A DNA stretch of 7,580 bases from assembly GCA_021107195.1 (NCBI GenBank), contig JAIOTF010000216.1, positions 1 through 7,580 on the forward strand. Reading direction: 5' to 3'. The stretch comes from Anaerolineaceae bacterium (GTDB lineage: Bacteria; Chloroflexota; Anaerolineae; Anaerolineales; Anaerolineaceae). The translations under genes were made by a program, and so were the position numbers. This document shows positions 1 through 4,983 of the stretch, one piece after another. Each line of letters begins with the position of its first letter. Within the stretch, counting starts at the first letter, position 1. The notes below the pieces were generated by a model. It made no database searches. It saw nothing but the letters and a program-made list of their open reading frames with translations, and had not been told where the DNA came from.

Positions 1-987
1 GGCAGCATCCAGTTTGGCCTGGTGTTTGGACAGGAATTCCGGCACCGCCAAATTGCTGAACAATGTTGCTTTGCCATAGCGCATTTTGACATACAGCACG
101 GTCAGCACGCTGCCCAGGATGATGGCGGCGATGCCGATCAATCCGGCTTCAGGGCCAAAAGGTCCGCCGGTGAAGAGCTGTGACCCTTTCTGTTCGATAG
201 CGATCAGGGTTGCCCCGGCGTTGGTGCCGCTGACCGGGAAGCCAAACACATTGCCCTGGAAGAAATTCCAGGTGATGTGTACGCCGATTGGAATGGCCAG
301 TTCACCGGTCAGGATGAAACCCATTGCCAGGAAGATGCCGGCCAGAAAGATGTTAAAGGAGCTGACCCAGGTGGCGTTGGGATTGCCCGCATGCAGCAGG
401 CCGAAAAATGCCGAAGAAAGCAAGAGGCTGATCAAAATAGCTGTTTGCGGATTGATGCGCTTGAAGACGTTGAAGCCTTCCGACAGGTTTTTCAGGTGGA
501 AACCACGGCTGAAGAACTCTTCATAGATACCGACATTGACGAAGAACAGCAATTGCAAAAGGAAGCCCACCCAAAACGGGTATTGTGAATTTGGATCGTG
601 AAATATATCGGTGATGGTGATCCACCCAGCGGCATATTCGACAAGAAAGATGAGCGCCATCAGCACAGCTCCTAACAGCATGCCGAAGCCCAGGTCGGTC
701 CACCAATTGCGCGAGAAATGTATGCCAAAATCAGTAAATTTGCGCCGGCCAAACAGCCGGCCTGTCAGCCAGATGCTGCCCATGAATCCGAGGAGGGTTG
801 TCAGGACAGAGAGCAGATTAAGGGCGATCAGCATCCCGGGTGCGGGTTGCATTTCTGATTGCAGTAAGTAGAATTGCAAAAAGCCCAGGGGGAGCGCCAG
901 CACAAACATCAGGATCAATTGAATGATCAGCCGCCATACCATGGCAAGTCGTTTCTCTTCGGGATTCCAGAATAGTCTTAAGAGCAT
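1..987 (-). CDS. CPBP-family intramembrane protease (C-terminus beyond window)
   Basis: This is a polytopic membrane protein of the CPBP (CAAX protease and bacteriocin-processing) family, intramembrane enzymes related to Rce1 that cleave peptides within or near the membrane. Translating the minus strand from ATG 987 gives 329 open residues with no stop before the left edge, so the C-terminus is missing. All three family motifs are present: EExxxR (E156, E157, R161), FxxxH (F195, H199) and HxxxN (H237, N241). Hydrophobic segments lie at about 14-40, 50-75, 98-119, 137-155, 181-199, 208-227 and 281-301. The start is secure: an in-frame TGA lies at 1002-1000 and AAAAGGA sits 6 bases upstream of the ATG. 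A weak -10-like TATACT lies at 1039-1034. The lipA terminator upstream suggests it has its own promoter. The substrate is unknown; family members mature peptides, confer bacteriocin immunity or act in regulated proteolysis. The family call is confident, the role is not. Confidence 0.9.
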   Translation of the reverse strand, partial: MLLRLFWNPEEKRLAMVWRLIIQLILMFVLALPLGFLQFYLLQSEMQPAPGMLIALNLLSVLTTLLGFMGSIWLTGRLFGRRKFTDFGIHFSRNWWTDLGFGMLLGAVLMALIFLVEYAAGWITITDIFHDPNSQYPFWVGFLLQLLFFVNVGIYEEFFSRGFHLKNLSEGFNVFKRINPQTAILISLLLSSAFFGLLHAGNPNATWVSSFNIFLAGIFLAMGFILTGELAIPIGVHITWNFFQGNVFGFPVSGTNAGATLIAIEQKGSQLFTGGPFGPEAGLIGIAAIILGSVLTVLYVKMRYGKATLFSNLAVPEFLSKHQAKLDAA

Positions 988-1103
988 ATCAAGTCCTTTT
1001 CATTATGATGATCAGTAAAAAAATATTGTCATAAGTATATACGGATTCATGGCGTTTTCGTTGCAATCCTTGTTTGGGTTCCTGGTCTCAGGTCATTTGT
1101 ATC

Positions 1104-1130
1104 AAAAAACAGCGGCTGTAATTGCCGCTG
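1104..1130 (-). terminator. Intrinsic terminator of lipA
   Basis: Read on the minus strand, a perfect 7-bp stem CAGCGGC/GCCGCTG with a 7-base loop (1130-1110) is followed directly by six U (1109-1104). It begins 27 bases after the lipA stop. This is a textbook Rho-independent terminator. It separates lipA transcription from the protease gene downstream on the same strand. Confidence 0.9.
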
Positions 1131-1157
1131 CGGTTGGCACAACATGTTGGGTCAGGC

Positions 1158-2114
1158 TCAGCCCTGGCGTGTAGCGCTTAGCTTGCCGTAGCGTTTGCTG
1201 AGGGCGCGCACCTGTTCGACGGCATGATAGGAAGAACGTACCAGAGGGCCGCTTTCTACCCATTTGAAGCCGATCTCTTCTTCGCCGTAGCGTTTCAGTT
1301 CGTCGAATTCTTCCGGACGGTAATAGCGGGCGATAGGCCAGTGGCGGCGGCTGGGCTGCAAATATTGCCCGATGGTCAGGATGTCCACTTCCCATTCGCA
1401 CAGTTCGCGCATGGCGGCTTTGACTTCTTCTATCTCCTCGCCCATGCCGACCATCAGTCCCGACTTGGTCAGCACATGCGGGTTGAGCTTCTTGGCATTG
1501 ACCAGGGTATCCCGGCTCCAGTCATGCCGGTTTTGCGGCTGCACTTCTTTGGAGAGGCGCGGCACCACTTCCAGATTGTGATTAAGAATGTCCGGATGGG
1601 CGTCCATTACGATCTTCAGCGCTTCCACGCTGCCCTTAAAATCGGGAATGAGTACTTCCACCGAACATCCCGGCTGCAATTCACGGATGCGGCGGATGAT
1701 TTCGGCAAAAATGGGCGCGCCGCCGTCCGGACGCTCGTCGCGGTTGACGCTGGTGATCACGGCATGCTTCAGGTTCATCGACTTGACCGCCTGTGCGACG
1801 CGTTCCGGTTCGTCCCAGTCGATCGGGCCAGGACGGCCGTGCTTGACATCGCAGAACTTGCAGGCGCGGGTGCACACGTCGCCCAGTACAAGGAAAGTGG
1901 CTGTGCCGCTGCCAAAGCATTCACCGATATTGGGACAGTGGGCTTCTTCACACACTGTGTGCAGTACCTTGGCGTCGATCAATTCCTGCACATGACGGAA
2001 AGATGTGCCCGAAGGCTGGTTGATGCGGATCCATTCCGGACGCCGCTGAGGCCGGACGTTTTGCTGGACGGGCTCCATTCGATCCCGCGCGGGGTCTCGT
2101 TTGATATTTGTCAT
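1158..2114 (-). CDS. lipA: Lipoyl synthase
   Basis: LipA is a cytosolic radical-SAM enzyme that inserts two sulfurs at C6 and C8 of protein-bound octanoyl groups. The product is the lipoyl cofactor of pyruvate and 2-oxoglutarate dehydrogenases and the glycine cleavage H protein. The 318-residue protein has the usual family length and both iron-sulfur sites. The auxiliary cluster cysteines are C55, C60 and C66 (CX4CX5C). The SAM-binding cluster is C81, C85 and C88 (CTRACKFC). The C-terminal RSSY (R293-Y296) supplies the serine ligand of the sacrificial auxiliary cluster. TSVNRDE (121-127), LNHNLE (177-182) and LTKSGLMVG (215-223) are also family-typical. The ATG at 2114 is supported by AGGAG 5 bases upstream; the next Met is residue 13. 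It is divergent from rsmI and has its own terminator, so it is probably monocistronic. No lipB or lplA lies in the window. Confidence 0.97.
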   Translation of the reverse strand: MTNIKRDPARDRMEPVQQNVRPQRRPEWIRINQPSGTSFRHVQELIDAKVLHTVCEEAHCPNIGECFGSGTATFLVLGDVCTRACKFCDVKHGRPGPIDWDEPERVAQAVKSMNLKHAVITSVNRDERPDGGAPIFAEIIRRIRELQPGCSVEVLIPDFKGSVEALKIVMDAHPDILNHNLEVVPRLSKEVQPQNRHDWSRDTLVNAKKLNPHVLTKSGLMVGMGEEIEEVKAAMRELCEWEVDILTIGQYLQPSRRHWPIARYYRPEEFDELKRYGEEEIGFKWVESGPLVRSSYHAVEQVRALSKRYGKLSATRQG

Positions 2115-2131
2115 TTTTGCTCCTGTGGCGG

Positions 2132-2140
2132 ATTATACCA
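2132..2140 (-). promoter_or_regulatory. Candidate extended -10 promoter of lipA
   Basis: On the minus strand TGGTATAAT (2140-2132) is a perfect TGnTATAAT extended -10 element. No TTGACA-like -35 hexamer lies 16-18 bases upstream; that position falls inside the short repeats. Transcription would start near 2125-2126, leaving a leader of about 11 bases with AGGAG (2124-2120) almost at the 5' end. This is inferred from consensus only. Confidence 0.5.
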
Positions 2141-2154
2141 TTGGGGAGGAAGGG

Positions 2155-2182
2155 ATTCGGGATTAGGCAATTCGGGATTAGG
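2155..2182 (+). repeat. Direct repeat, 13 bases twice
   Basis: ATTCGGGATTAGG occurs at 2155-2167 and again exactly at 2170-2182, a period of 15 bases. Its core GGGATTAGG recurs in inverted orientation as CCTAATCCC at 2291-2299. The repeat lies directly upstream of the lipA -10 element and covers where a -35 hexamer would be. Confidence 0.85.
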
Positions 2183-2305
2183 GGGCATAATAGCATTTTT
2201 AGGAAAATCTTGTTTTTTGCGCCTTTGCAGTTTTGCATGAGAAAAAAGAGAATGGGCCGCGAAAGAAGACTCTTTTATTATGTGCCCAATCCTAATCCCT
2301 AATTG
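2168..2305. repeat. MITE-like inverted-repeat element (candidate)
   Basis: The left arm 2168-2192 and the reverse complement of the right arm 2305-2276 align as CAATT-C/A-GGGATTAGG, then GGGCA, then TAATA. There is one mismatch, plus insertions of 3 (ATT) and 2 (CA) bases in the right arm. The arms enclose about 83 bases of AT-rich, non-coding sequence, giving a total of 138 bases. This resembles a small non-autonomous element or a long imperfect hairpin. No clear target-site duplication flanks it, so a mobile origin is an inference. It could equally be a degenerate simple-repeat cluster. Confidence 0.45.
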
Positions 2306-2328
2306 ACAAGTTGACGAATCAACTTGTC
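2305..2328. repeat. Perfect 10-bp inverted repeat with CGAA loop
   Basis: GACAAGTTGA (2305-2314), CGAA (2315-2318) and TCAACTTGTC (2319-2328) form a perfect 10-bp stem with a 4-base loop. No T-run follows on either strand, so it is not a canonical terminator. It lies upstream of the rsmI promoter candidate and could be an operator or part of the repeat element. Confidence 0.75.
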
Positions 2329-2329
2329 C

Positions 2330-2361
2330 CGAATTGACTAATTCCTAATCAACGAATTGAC
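2330..2361 (+). repeat. Direct repeat CGAATTGAC
   Basis: CGAATTGAC occurs at 2330-2338 and 2353-2361, 23 bases apart. A further AATTGAC lies at 2301-2307. The copies lead up to the rsmI promoter candidate and belong to the same repeat cluster as the hairpin. Confidence 0.7.
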
Positions 2362-2370
2362 TTCTCCACA

Positions 2371-2379
2371 TGATATACT
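2371..2379 (+). promoter_or_regulatory. Candidate extended -10 promoter of rsmI-rsmE
   Basis: TGATATACT matches the extended -10 pattern TGnTATAnT with one departure. A TTGACT at 2357-2362 is only 11 bases upstream, too close to serve as its -35. The predicted start near 2386 gives a leader of about 30 bases with AGGATGG (2404-2410) 6 bases before the rsmI ATG. This is inferred from consensus only. Confidence 0.45.
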
Positions 2380-2416
2380 GCAAGCAAGAAAAATTCATCA
2401 CACAGGATGGCATTGA

Positions 2417-3136
2417 ATGCTGTATTTGGTTGCAACCCCGATTGGCAATTTGGGTGATATCACTCTGCGTGCGTTGGATACCCTGCGAGAGGTGGATCTG
2501 GTCGCCTCGGAAGACACCCGCAAAACCGGCATGCTGTTGAAGCATTTTGAGATCAGGAAGCCGCAGATTTCTTTCCATGAATACAATGAACAGAAAGCCT
2601 TGCCCAAATTGCTGAGGGCTTTAGAGGAAGGCAAGAAAGTGGCGGTGGTCACCGATGCCGGCAGCCCGGCGGTTTCTGACCCGGGTTTCATCCTCGTGCG
2701 GGCGGCGGTGGCGGCTGGTATTCAAGTCACAGCGATTCCCGGCCCGACGGCGGTCATTACCGCACTGGTGGTTTCGGGTTTGCCAGTCAACAGTTTCACC
2801 TTCCGCGGTTTCCCGCCGCGCAAATCCGGTGCCCGGCAGCGCTTCTTTGCGGTAGATGAACATTCGCCGCATACTCTGGTCTTTTATGAAAGCCCGCACC
2901 GCTTGCCGGCTTTTCTGGAGGATGCGTTGGTGGTATACGGTGACCGCCAGGCGGCGGTGGCTAACGATTTGACCAAGATGTTCGAAACCGTGGATCGCGG
3001 TACGCTCTCGGAAATGATCGCCCATTTTGAAGCGGTCGAACCGCGTGGGGAGTATACGATCGTGATCGCCGGGTTGGACCGCAAAGCGGCGAAAGCTGCG
3101 GCCAGTGCCGATGCAAAAAGGGATTCAGCAGGATGA
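2417..3136 (+). CDS. rsmI: 16S rRNA (cytidine1402-2'-O)-methyltransferase
   Basis: RsmI methylates the ribose of C1402 in helix 44 of 16S rRNA using SAM, fine-tuning the P-site decoding centre. It belongs to the tetrapyrrole-methylase fold. Family signatures run through the protein: LYLVATPIGNLGD (2-14), SEDTRKT (31-37), VVTDAGSPAVSDPG (77-90), IPGPTAV (107-113), FRGFPPRK (129-136), FYESPHRL (156-163) and RGEYTIVIAG (210-219). Two features stand out. At 239 residues it is shorter than typical members such as E. coli RsmI (about 286), ending in an Ala/Lys-rich tail where the C-terminal helical domain would be. The usual RELTK is NDLTK at 183-187. The start ATG 2417 has AGGATGG 6 bases upstream. 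It overlaps rsmE by ATGA, indicating translational coupling. Confidence 0.95.
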   Translation: MLYLVATPIGNLGDITLRALDTLREVDLVASEDTRKTGMLLKHFEIRKPQISFHEYNEQKALPKLLRALEEGKKVAVVTDAGSPAVSDPGFILVRAAVAAGIQVTAIPGPTAVITALVVSGLPVNSFTFRGFPPRKSGARQRFFAVDEHSPHTLVFYESPHRLPAFLEDALVVYGDRQAAVANDLTKMFETVDRGTLSEMIAHFEAVEPRGEYTIVIAGLDRKAAKAAASADAKRDSAG

Positions 3137-3873
3137 ACCGCTTCTTTGTTTCCCCTGACTGCCTGCAAGATGGCAAGGTGACCTTCCCGGCCGGGACGGA
3201 GCACCAATTGCGCCGTGTGCTGCGTTTGCAGCCCGGCCAGCAAGTGATCGTACTCGACAATCAAGGCAATGAATTTGAAGTCGGGCTGTGTGCAGAAACG
3301 GGGGGGACATTGGGCGGCAAAATACTGTCTTCACGACGGGCGGCGGGCGAGCCGCACACCCGTCTGACACTGTATCTCTGTCTTTCGCAGCGCGAAAAAT
3401 TTGAATGGATGCTGCAAAAATGCACCGAGGTGGGGGCGGCCGGGTTTGTGCCGGTTATCTCCAGCCGCAGCCTGGTGCAGCATGCGGAATCAGTGGAAAA
3501 GAAATATCCCCGCTGGCAAAAAATCATCCAGGAGGCCGCCGAGCAGAGCGGACGGGGTTGTATCCCGACTTTGGGCGCGGTGCTGCCATTTGCAAAGGCT
3601 GTGCAGGCCGCTGCGGCCAGCGGGTTTTCCCTCATTCCCTGGGAAGGAGAAGTTGCGCATAGCCTTAAGGGGGCTCTGAAGGACATGCCGGAAGGCGGGC
3701 AGTCTATTGCGGCCTTGATTGGTCCTGAGGGGGGATTCTCGGCGGAAGAGGTGGCTGCGGCGCAGGCGGCTGAAATCCAGCCGATCACGTTGGGGGCGCG
3801 TATTCTTCGTATGGAAACCGCTGCCGTGGTCACGGCGGCGCTGGTATTGCACGAACGGGGGGAAATGGCCTAA
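3133..3873 (+). CDS. rsmE: 16S rRNA (uracil1498-N3)-methyltransferase
   Basis: RsmE is a SPOUT-class, normally dimeric enzyme that methylates N3 of U1498 in helix 44 of 16S rRNA. The 246-residue length is typical. An N-terminal PUA-like RNA-binding domain occupies about 1-70 (EHQLRRVLRLQPGQQV at 23-38). The catalytic trefoil-knot domain follows. It shows LYLCLSQREKFEWMLQKCTE (80-99), EQSGR (137-141), IGPEGGF (196-202) and LGARILRMETA (220-230), the SAM-binding knot signatures. Its ATG lies inside the rsmI stop (ATGA, 3133-3136), so translation is probably coupled. A weak AGGGA lies roughly 10 bases upstream. Its TAA overlaps the stop of the opposing lipoprotein gene by 4 bases, and no terminator follows on the plus strand. 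Confidence 0.96.
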   Translation: MNRFFVSPDCLQDGKVTFPAGTEHQLRRVLRLQPGQQVIVLDNQGNEFEVGLCAETGGTLGGKILSSRRAAGEPHTRLTLYLCLSQREKFEWMLQKCTEVGAAGFVPVISSRSLVQHAESVEKKYPRWQKIIQEAAEQSGRGCIPTLGAVLPFAKAVQAAAASGFSLIPWEGEVAHSLKGALKDMPEGGQSIAALIGPEGGFSAEEVAAAQAAEIQPITLGARILRMETAAVVTAALVLHERGEMA

Positions 3874-4859
3874 GGCCGGCGCAGCTCGATTGACTCGGGC
3901 GGCTGCCCGGCGGTGATTTGCACCGTTACACGTTCACCTTCTATTATTGGACTCAACAAAGCAGCATACACTTCCCACACACCATCTCCGGCGGGCAGAG
4001 AAAAGAGCCCGTTTCCCTGTGAACTGCCCCAAGCTCGGGCGCCGTCGCTGGTGCGTTCGGCAAAGACGCGGATATCGGCGGCGGGCTCGCCCTGCCAGTT
4101 TTTGACAATGCCAGTGATGTAGCTGGTGGCCTGCTGGTAAACGAACTCAATCGGGTCAAGCTGCGGCAGGACGATTTCCATATTTTCTTTGGTGGCGAAA
4201 TAATTACTGACCTTGCAGTTGGCATCAGCGATGCGGCTGCCGCAGCGCACACCGACCATGGAAACGCGCCAGGAGGTGTAGCTGTTAACCGGCACGTAGG
4301 CATAAAAATGGCCTTCGGAGTCACTGACCGTGTCGATGCGATACGCCTGGTTGCCGTTCAAGGGGACCAGGGCGATTGAGACGCCTTCAATCGGGTTGGC
4401 ATTCTGGTCGGCGACCATGCCCTTGACGTTGAAGCTGTCTTCGATATCTTCGATGGGCGCATTGTTGATGTCGTTTGTGAAGGAAAGATGGGGGGTATAC
4501 ATCCAGCCTACCTGCCCGCCTGGCGACTGTACCTTGACCCATTGATTGCCCCTGGCCCGGGTAAGGATGGTGACCTTGTCCCCTTTTTTATAGGTGCCCA
4601 GGATGGAGTGCAGCGGACTGGGACCAGCACGCATGTTGAGGCCATCCGGTTTAACCTCCGCTTCAATAAATGCCGGTGCAGGGGTGGTTGCAGTGGGTAT
4701 CGGAGAAGGCGCTGCGACTGGTGTGGCCGTTTGGGAAAGGGGTGTTTCTGTGGGGGCGGGGGCATCCGGCGTGGCTTCGGGCTTTGCCAGAAGGGAACAT
4801 CCGGCCGTTAGAAGAAATATGGCCAATATCAGTATGGATTTTCGAAACTTTGCTGTCAT
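3870..4859 (-). CDS. Secreted lipoprotein, SH3-like plus two CarboxypepD-reg-like domains
   Basis: This is a predicted surface lipoprotein of unknown function, 329 residues. It starts with a lipoprotein signal: KFRK, a hydrophobic stretch 9-18 and lipobox LTAGC with C21 as the lipidated cysteine. A Pro/Thr/Ala-rich linker (about 27-63) leads to a bacterial SH3-like domain (about 66-127) with LNMRAGPS (74-81), KGDKVTIL (92-99) and QVGWMY (116-121). These domains often bind peptidoglycan. Two beta-sandwich domains like the carboxypeptidase regulatory domain follow, at about 144-231 (VKGMV...NPIEGVSIALV) and 247-329 (ITGIV...GEPAADIRVFAE). C206 and C215 may form a disulfide. ATG 4859 is chosen over an upstream in-frame ATG at 4994 because it is preceded by GAGGTGG and begins the signal peptide directly. 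No enzyme active site is visible. The role may be cell-envelope binding or adhesion; this is inference. Confidence 0.85.
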   Translation of the reverse strand: MTAKFRKSILILAIFLLTAGCSLLAKPEATPDAPAPTETPLSQTATPVAAPSPIPTATTPAPAFIEAEVKPDGLNMRAGPSPLHSILGTYKKGDKVTILTRARGNQWVKVQSPGGQVGWMYTPHLSFTNDINNAPIEDIEDSFNVKGMVADQNANPIEGVSIALVPLNGNQAYRIDTVSDSEGHFYAYVPVNSYTSWRVSMVGVRCGSRIADANCKVSNYFATKENMEIVLPQLDPIEFVYQQATSYITGIVKNWQGEPAADIRVFAERTSDGARAWGSSQGNGLFSLPAGDGVWEVYAALLSPIIEGERVTVQITAGQPPESIELRRP

Positions 4860-4863
4860 TATT

Positions 4864-4870
4864 CCACCTC
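4864..4870 (-). promoter_or_regulatory. Ribosome binding site fixing the lipoprotein start
   Basis: GAGGTGG on the minus strand ends 4 bases before ATG 4859; the GAGG core is 7 bases away. The signal peptide begins exactly there, so this site decides against the longer upstream start. Confidence 0.8.
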
Positions 4871-4884
4871 GCTCATCTGCTGCG

Positions 4885-4893
4885 ATTGTAACA
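4885..4893 (-). promoter_or_regulatory. Candidate extended -10 promoter of the lipoprotein gene
   Basis: TGTTACAAT on the minus strand fits TGn plus a TACAAT -10 hexamer. No good -35 is seen. The start would be near 4878, giving a leader of about 18-19 bases that contains the GAGGTGG site. It lies in the 124-base gap downstream of the HEAT-repeat gene, so the lipoprotein may be transcribed on its own. Confidence 0.4.
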
Positions 4894-4983
4894 TAAGCAG
4901 ATCGGGTTATTCTTTTAGAGATTGATGAGATTAAAGAGAGAAAGTTTTCTGTATATAGGTGTGTGGTTCTGGATACGTGTATT

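Larger units (their letters stand above)
2115..2416. other. Divergent intergenic region lipA / rsmI
   Basis: This stretch of about 300 bases lies between two divergently transcribed genes. It holds candidate promoters at each end (2132-2140 minus, 2371-2379 plus). Between them lies a cluster of short repeats built around GGGATTAGG and AATTGAC (2151-2182 and 2276-2361), flanking an AT-rich core at about 2193-2275. Open frames that cross it on either strand contain repeat sequence, show no domain and have no good ribosome binding site, so I do not call a gene here. Confidence 0.8.

Noticed and set aside
86..588. Plus-strand frames opposite the CPBP protease
   Set aside because: The minus-strand frame carries all protease motifs and membrane segments; the plus frames show neither.
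989..1003. Tiny upstream frame ATG-AAA-AGG-ACT-TGA one base before the protease start
   Set aside because: It overlaps the ribosome binding site and has none of its own; it most likely arises by chance from AAAAGGA.
1224..2240. Long plus-strand open frame of 338 residues opposite lipA
   Set aside because: It mirrors lipA, whose iron-sulfur motifs are unmistakable. It has no recognisable domain and runs into the repeat region; such antisense frames are common opposite GC-rich genes.
2108..2302. Small plus-strand frame of 64 residues in the intergenic region
   Set aside because: It starts inside lipA and its sequence is largely the translation of the GGGATT repeats; there is no sign of selection for a protein.
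2357..2379. TTGACT plus TATACT as a classic -35/-10 pair for rsmI
   Set aside because: The spacing is only 11 bases, far from the 16-18 needed, so the extended -10 reading is preferred.
3261..3833. 190-residue minus-strand frame opposite rsmE
   Set aside because: It is a shadow of rsmE, with low-complexity Ala/Ser/Cys/Pro composition and no family motif.
3896..3909. GC-rich GGGC/GCCC hairpin just after rsmE as a terminator
   Set aside because: The stem is short, no T-run follows on the plus strand, and it lies inside the lipoprotein coding sequence.
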